Positions 59,886 to 64,000 of a stretch of 64,000 bases of DNA are shown here, piece by piece. Source of the stretch: Pandoraea sp. (GTDB lineage Bacteria; Pseudomonadota; Gammaproteobacteria; Burkholderiales; Burkholderiaceae); contig NZ_SCSK01000035.1 in assembly GCF_004297875.1 (NCBI RefSeq), positions 248,001 through 312,000 of the forward strand, read 5' to 3'. Both the position numbers and the translations under genes were made by a program. Positions within the stretch are counted from its first letter, which is position 1. The number at the start of each line of letters is the position of its first letter. The notes below the pieces were generated by a model that had not been told where the DNA came from, searched no databases, and saw only the letters and a program-made list of their open reading frames with translations.

Positions 59886-60706
59886 AAACCTCCCATCCCC
59901 CGCAACGCATCGGCGATGACGCCCTGTTGCTCACCGGGCAGGTCATGCACGAGCGCCTGCGCCCGACGCGCAATCGCTTCGTCTACCCGGTATTTTGCGT
60001 GCGCGTGAATCTCGATCGCCTGGCGGGCCTGAGCCGCTGGTGGTTCGGTGTCAACCGCTGGCGGCTTTTGAGCCTTTTCGCGCGCGATTACGGTCCTTGC
60101 GACGGCACCGACCTGGCAACCTGGATGCGCGCGCAACTGGCCGGCGCCGGCCTGCCGAACGACGGGCCGATCTGGCTGCAAACCTTTCCGCGCGTGTTCG
60201 GCTATGCCTTCAATCCGGTCAGTTTCTGGTACTGCCACGACAGTGCGGGGCAATTGCGGGCGCTGCTGGCCGAAGTCAACAACACCTTCGGCGAACGCCA
60301 CCGCTATTTGCTGGCCGCCGGCGACGGCGAAGCGATCGGCCCGGGCACGACACTGACTTGCCGCAAGTCATTCCATGTGTCGCCGTTCTGCCGGGTCGAG
60401 GGGCATTACGAGTTTCGGCTGCGCGAGAGCGCCGAGACCGCATTCACCGGCATCGATTACTTCGATCGCGACGGCCTGCTGTTGCGCACCTCGGTGGGCG
60501 GACGCAAACAGGCGTTCTCGCGCGCGGCGGTATTGAGCGCCGTGCTGCGACAACCGCTGCTGACCTTCGGCGTGGTCGCGCGCATTCATCGGCAGGCACT
60601 GCGCCTGTGGCTGCGCAAAGTGCCGTTTCATACCAAGCCCGCGCCCCCGACGGTCGCGCAAACCATCCACGTCAATGAGTCCTCGTCGGAGAAACACCCA
60701 TTATGA
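59882..60706 (+). CDS. DUF1365 family protein
   Basis: A 274-residue member of the DUF1365 family. HERLRPTRNRFVYPVFCVRVNLD, SLFARDYGPCDGT, then FGYAFNPVSFWYCHDSAGQL, AEVNNTFGERH and KSFHVSPFCRVEGHYEFRL are the family's conserved blocks. The biochemical role is unknown; it always accompanies the flavoprotein before it and the fatty-acid methyltransferase after it. Four-base overlaps with both neighbours. Confidence 0.92.
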   Translation: MKTSHPPQRIGDDALLLTGQVMHERLRPTRNRFVYPVFCVRVNLDRLAGLSRWWFGVNRWRLLSLFARDYGPCDGTDLATWMRAQLAGAGLPNDGPIWLQTFPRVFGYAFNPVSFWYCHDSAGQLRALLAEVNNTFGERHRYLLAAGDGEAIGPGTTLTCRKSFHVSPFCRVEGHYEFRLRESAETAFTGIDYFDRDGLLLRTSVGGRKQAFSRAAVLSAVLRQPLLTFGVVARIHRQALRLWLRKVPFHTKPAPPTVAQTIHVNESSSEKHPL

Positions 60707-61917
60707 ATCTCTCCCGCACTCTCTATTCGTCGCGCACGCACATCCCGGCATTGGCACGCGTTTTCGTCTCGCTGCTCGAGCAAATCCGCTGTGGACATCT
60801 CGTGCTGATCACGCCCTCCGGCGAGCAGCGTGTGTTCGGTGATCCGCACGGCAGCCCCAGCGCCCGCCTGGAAGTGGCCGATTGGCGCGGCTGCGCGCTG
60901 GTGTTGCGCGCCGGCGATATCGGGTTTGCCGATGCGTATCGCCGCGGGTGGCTCAGGACGCCTGATCTCGCGGCATTGCTGCGGCTGGCAATCCGCAATG
61001 AAAACGCCGTCTCGCAAACGGTGTGGGGTAACCGCCTGGCGCGCCTGTGGTACGGCCTGCTGCATCGGCTGCGCCCCAACACCAAAGCGGGTAGCCGGCG
61101 CAACATTCACGCGCACTATGACATCGGCAACCCTTTCTATGCGCTGTGGCTGGACCCGACATGGAGCTACTCCAGCGCATGGTTCGACGGCAACCTGCAG
61201 CGCTCGCTGGCCGAAGCCCAAACCGCGAAATATCAGCGCATCATCGACACACTCGGCCTGCGGCCTGGCATGCACGTGCTCGAAATCGGCTGCGGCTGGG
61301 GCGGCTTTGCCCTGCATGCCGCGCGCCAGGGCGTTCGCGTGCATGGCGTGACGATTTCCGAAGCTCAGCTTGCGCTGGCGCGCCAACGCGTTACCGAGGC
61401 GGGCCTGGGTACGCTGGTCACACTGGCGCTGTGTGATTATCGCGACATCGCCGGCAGGTATGACGCCGTGGTGTCGATCGAGATGTTCGAGGCGGTCGGC
61501 GAGCGCTTCTGGCCAGGCTTTTTCAATGTGCTGCACGACCGCTTGGTGCCGGGCGCCAGTGCGTTGCTGCAGTCGATCACGATCGACGAATCGCGTTTTC
61601 TCGCGTATCGCGCCAGCAGCGATTTCATCCGGCACACGATTTTCCCGGGCGGCATGCTGCCGAGCCCGGAACGGCTGCTCGACACGGCGCGCCGTGCCAA
61701 GCTGGCCGGCCGCGTTTCACTCGCGTTCGGCAAGGACTATGCCGAGACGCTGCGGCGCTGGCGCCAGGCGTTCGAGACGCGGCTGGCCGACGTGCGGCTG
61801 CAGGGATTCGACGAGGAGTTCATCCGCCTGTGGCGCCTGTACCTGGCCTATTGCGAGGCGGGCTTCGACGAGGCTCGTACCGACGTCATGCAGTTCGTAC
61901 TGAAGCGGCAGGCCTGA
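60703..61917 (+). CDS. Cyclopropane-fatty-acyl-phospholipid synthase family methyltransferase
   Basis: A 404-residue SAM-dependent enzyme that methylates or cyclopropanates double bonds of membrane phospholipid chains. IHAHYDIGNPFYALWLDPTWSYSSAWF (in parts), SAM motif HVLEIGCGWGGFALHAARQ, then YDAVVSIEMFEAVGERFW and IFPGGMLPSPERL follow the CFA pattern. Context suggests it makes a modified (cyclopropane, 10-methyl or furan precursor) fatty acid with its operon partners. Overlaps DUF1365 by four bases. Confidence 0.93.
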   Translation: MNLSRTLYSSRTHIPALARVFVSLLEQIRCGHLVLITPSGEQRVFGDPHGSPSARLEVADWRGCALVLRAGDIGFADAYRRGWLRTPDLAALLRLAIRNENAVSQTVWGNRLARLWYGLLHRLRPNTKAGSRRNIHAHYDIGNPFYALWLDPTWSYSSAWFDGNLQRSLAEAQTAKYQRIIDTLGLRPGMHVLEIGCGWGGFALHAARQGVRVHGVTISEAQLALARQRVTEAGLGTLVTLALCDYRDIAGRYDAVVSIEMFEAVGERFWPGFFNVLHDRLVPGASALLQSITIDESRFLAYRASSDFIRHTIFPGGMLPSPERLLDTARRAKLAGRVSLAFGKDYAETLRRWRQAFETRLADVRLQGFDEEFIRLWRLYLAYCEAGFDEARTDVMQFVLKRQA

Positions 61918-61918
61918 C

Positions 61919-62470
61919 ATGCGCCGCCTGATTCCCGCGATCTCGCTTGCTGTGCTGCTAACGCTGTCGACGGCCTTTGCCGCGCCGACGCACGCTGGCT
62001 GGCGGGCCGATGTGCCGGCCGCGCAACTGTGCGGCCAGGGCGACTTTCGCATGATCGGATTCCTGATCTACACCGCGCAAATGTGGCGCGCGTGCGACGC
62101 GGCGAACCAGGCTGCACCATTTGCGACCCCCTTCGCGCTAAAGCTGATTTATCACCGCCACATTACCCGCGCCCGGTTGGTGCAGAGCAGCCTCGACGAA
62201 ATCACCCGCATGGCGGCGCACCCGATCGACGCGGCCACCCTGCAGCAATGGCGCACGGCGATGCAGCGCGCTTTCGTGGGCGTCGCGCCGGGCGACAGCA
62301 TTACCGGCGTGTTCCTGCCTGGCCAGGGGGCGCGTTTTTATGCCGACGGTCGTCTCACCGCGACGATCGACGACCCGGCGTTCGCCAAACGGTTCTTCGG
62401 CATCTGGCTCGATCGCGACACGCGAGCGCCCGGCCTGCGACGGCATTTGCTGGGGCGGGCCTCATCATGA
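61919..62470 (+). CDS. Chalcone-isomerase-like protein
   Basis: A 183-residue protein with a signal peptide (cleavage near AFAAPTHA). The chalcone-isomerase-like core shows GFLIYTAQMWRA, FALKLIYHRHITRARLVQSS, MQRAFVGVAPGDSITGVFLPG and AKRFFGIWLDRDT. Bacterial members probably bind fatty acids in the periplasm. One base separates it from the CFA-like stop. Confidence 0.85.
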   Translation: MRRLIPAISLAVLLTLSTAFAAPTHAGWRADVPAAQLCGQGDFRMIGFLIYTAQMWRACDAANQAAPFATPFALKLIYHRHITRARLVQSSLDEITRMAAHPIDAATLQQWRTAMQRAFVGVAPGDSITGVFLPGQGARFYADGRLTATIDDPAFAKRFFGIWLDRDTRAPGLRRHLLGRASS

Positions 62471-63723
62471 GCGAAAAGGTCTCGTCTCTGGCCGCCTATG
62501 GCGCACTCGGCATGCCGCTGGCGATGGCTGCGCTGCCGGTGTATGTGCAGGTGCCGATTTATTACACGTCCCATCTCGGGCTGGCATTGTCGCTCACGGG
62601 CACGGTACTGTTCGCAGCCCGGCTGGTCGACACCGTGCAGGACCCCTGGCTGGGGCAATGGATCGACCGGCTGGCCCGCCGCGGGCGACTCACGCCGATG
62701 CTCTGCGGCGCGGCGTTGCTGCTGGCCGTGACGTTTGCCGGCCTGTGGCTGCCCCCATTGTCGGGCAATGCGCTGGCGGCGTGGCTCGCGCTCGCGCTGA
62801 TCGCCGTCTACACCGCGCACAGCCTGCTCAATATCACCTACCTCGCCTGGGGCGCCCGCCTGGCGCCAAGCACCGCTGGACTGACCAATGCCGCTGGCTG
62901 GCGCGAGGGTGCCGGACTGCTCGGCGTGATGCTCGCCAGCGCCTTGCCGACCTGGCTCATGAACAGCCGGACATGGTCGGCCGAGCAAGGCATGGCCGTC
63001 TATTCGGCATTATTCGCCGTGCTGCTGCTCGCCGGCCTGCTTGCATTGCTGCGCTACGCGCCGCGCTGGCGCGATCCGGCCCTGACGGTTGCGCCGAACT
63101 GGATGGCGACACTGGCCAATGCGCGCTTTCGCCAGTTGCTGGTGCCGTATTTCCTGAATGCGATTTCCGTGTCGGTGCCGGCCACGCTGGCGCTCTTTTT
63201 CATTGCCGACCGGCTGCAGGCGCCTCGCTGGTCCGGCCTGTTCCTGGCCATCTACTTCGCCGCCGGGGCGGCTGGCTTGCCCGGTTGGACCCGGCTTGCC
63301 GCTCGCATCGGCCCGGCGCGCGCCTGGCGCCTGGGAATGGCGCTGGCGGTAGCGGCCTTCGTGTGGGCGACCCTGCTCGGCCCGGGTGACGCGCCCGCCT
63401 ATCTGGCCGTGTGTGTCATGGCGGGACTGGCACTGGGAGCCGATTTGATCCTGCCGCCGGTGCTGTTGGCTTGCCTGATCCCGCCGAACGAGCAGCCAGC
63501 CGGCTATTACGGGGTGTGGAGCTTGTTCGGCAAGCTGGCGTTGGCCCTCTCAGGTCTGACACTGCCTTTGCTGGCCGCGTTGGGTTACCAGCCGGGCGCC
63601 GTCGCCGGCGGCGGTGCGGCGCTTGCGCTTGCCTATGGCGGGCTGCCGTGTCTCTTCAAGCTCGCGGCGTGGGGAACCCTGCGCGCCGCGGAATTCTCAA
63701 CCAGCGAGGAACCTTCGACATGA
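62467..63723 (+). CDS. MFS transporter of the lipid-modification operon
   Basis: A 418-residue, 12-helix MFS permease resembling the GPH/MelB-type group. LPVYVQVPIYYTSHLGLALS, then DTVQDPWLGQWIDRLARRGR and LLNITYLAWGARLAPST match that fold. Substrate unknown; in comparable operons it is proposed to move lipids or their precursors. The start overlaps the chalcone-isomerase-like stop (ATGA), and its own stop overlaps the next start. Confidence 0.87.
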   Translation: MSEKVSSLAAYGALGMPLAMAALPVYVQVPIYYTSHLGLALSLTGTVLFAARLVDTVQDPWLGQWIDRLARRGRLTPMLCGAALLLAVTFAGLWLPPLSGNALAAWLALALIAVYTAHSLLNITYLAWGARLAPSTAGLTNAAGWREGAGLLGVMLASALPTWLMNSRTWSAEQGMAVYSALFAVLLLAGLLALLRYAPRWRDPALTVAPNWMATLANARFRQLLVPYFLNAISVSVPATLALFFIADRLQAPRWSGLFLAIYFAAGAAGLPGWTRLAARIGPARAWRLGMALAVAAFVWATLLGPGDAPAYLAVCVMAGLALGADLILPPVLLACLIPPNEQPAGYYGVWSLFGKLALALSGLTLPLLAALGYQPGAVAGGGAALALAYGGLPCLFKLAAWGTLRAAEFSTSEEPST

Positions 63724-64000
63724 TCTCGATGAAATACGCGCTCGCGCTGGGCGCCACCATGATGCTCTCGGCTTGCGCCACACAAAAGATTTCCGATTAC
63801 GCACAAAATCAGCCGCGCTTTGATGTCGTCAAATTCTTCAGCGGCAAAACCGAGGCGTGGGGTATGTTCCAGAAACGCAACGGCGAGGTGGTCAAGCGCT
63901 TTCACGTCAATATGGAAGGCCATGAGGAAAACGGCAAGCTGGTGCTCGACGAGCATTTCACCTACAGCGATGGCACCAGGCAAAGCCGGGTCTGGACGCT
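63720..64000 (+). CDS. DUF3833 lipoprotein, truncated by window edge
   Basis: The first 93 residues are visible. A lipoprotein signal (YALALGATMMLSAC) is followed by FDVVKFFSGKTEAWGMFQKRNGEVVKRFHV, the opening of the DUF3833 family, then LDEHFTYSDGTRQSR. DUF3833 proteins regularly close this operon type and are thought to act in lipid handling at the envelope. ATGA overlap with the MFS gene. Confidence 0.85.
   Translation, partial: MISMKYALALGATMMLSACATQKISDYAQNQPRFDVVKFFSGKTEAWGMFQKRNGEVVKRFHVNMEGHEENGKLVLDEHFTYSDGTRQSRVWT

Overview
The window is high-GC, densely coded proteobacterial chromosome. ParC/ParE, a hopanoid cluster of the burkholderial arrangement, an OmpC-type burkholderial porin and Ohr/OhrR all point to Burkholderiaceae (Burkholderia, Paraburkholderia or Pandoraea-like). 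I cannot assign a genus from sequence alone. No prophage, insertion sequence, integrase, rRNA or CRISPR array was seen; there is one tRNA, tRNA-Arg(CCT).

Layout. 1-6.5 kb: parC (cut by the left edge), parE, the ABC-F ATPase uup, an ElaA-like acetyltransferase and a small orphan ORF, all on the minus strand. 7.4-10.6 kb: a type VI secretion lipase/immunity/PAAR module (tle4-tli4-PAAR) in which effector and immunity genes are both frameshifted, the effector by a 28-bp tandem duplication. 11.0-23.1 kb: a membrane protein, then a hopanoid region: hpnN (RND exporter) divergent from hpnM, ispH, hpnH, hpnA, hpnB, converging on hpnD-shc-hpnG. 23.4-26.4 kb: two acyl-CoA dehydrogenases and a crotonase. 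26.5-34.8 kb: a Liv-type ABC transporter (livKHMGF), preceded by a near-consensus sigma-54 promoter and by an NtrC-class response regulator with its DctB-like sensor kinase, which together look like a complete regulatory circuit. 35-37 kb: an SDR, an aldo/keto reductase and tRNA-Arg.

37.3-45.9 kb is one 2,870-codon gene. Its product carries two tandem ~500-residue modules, each with a candidate His/Cys pair, and a third C-terminal copy that keeps the His but lacks the Cys. It matches nothing I can name confidently and is the best candidate in the window for something undescribed. 46.5-52.9 kb: a catabolic cluster (acyl-CoA ligase, LysR regulator, acyl-CoA dehydrogenase, MFS importer, porin). 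52.9-54.3 kb: a cupin protein and the ohrR-ohr peroxide-defence pair with a perfect operator palindrome. 54.4-56 kb: a shortened FhaC/ShlB-like outer-membrane protein flanked by two plus-strand intrinsic terminators that have no upstream gene (candidate small RNAs). 56-57.8 kb: a single-HKD phospholipase D-type nuclease and a lipoprotein esterase.

57.8-64 kb: a TetR regulator divergent from a very tight six-gene operon (FAD oxidoreductase, DUF1365, cyclopropane/SAM-dependent fatty-acid methyltransferase, chalcone-isomerase-like, MFS, DUF3833). It is probably a membrane-lipid modification locus and runs off the right edge.
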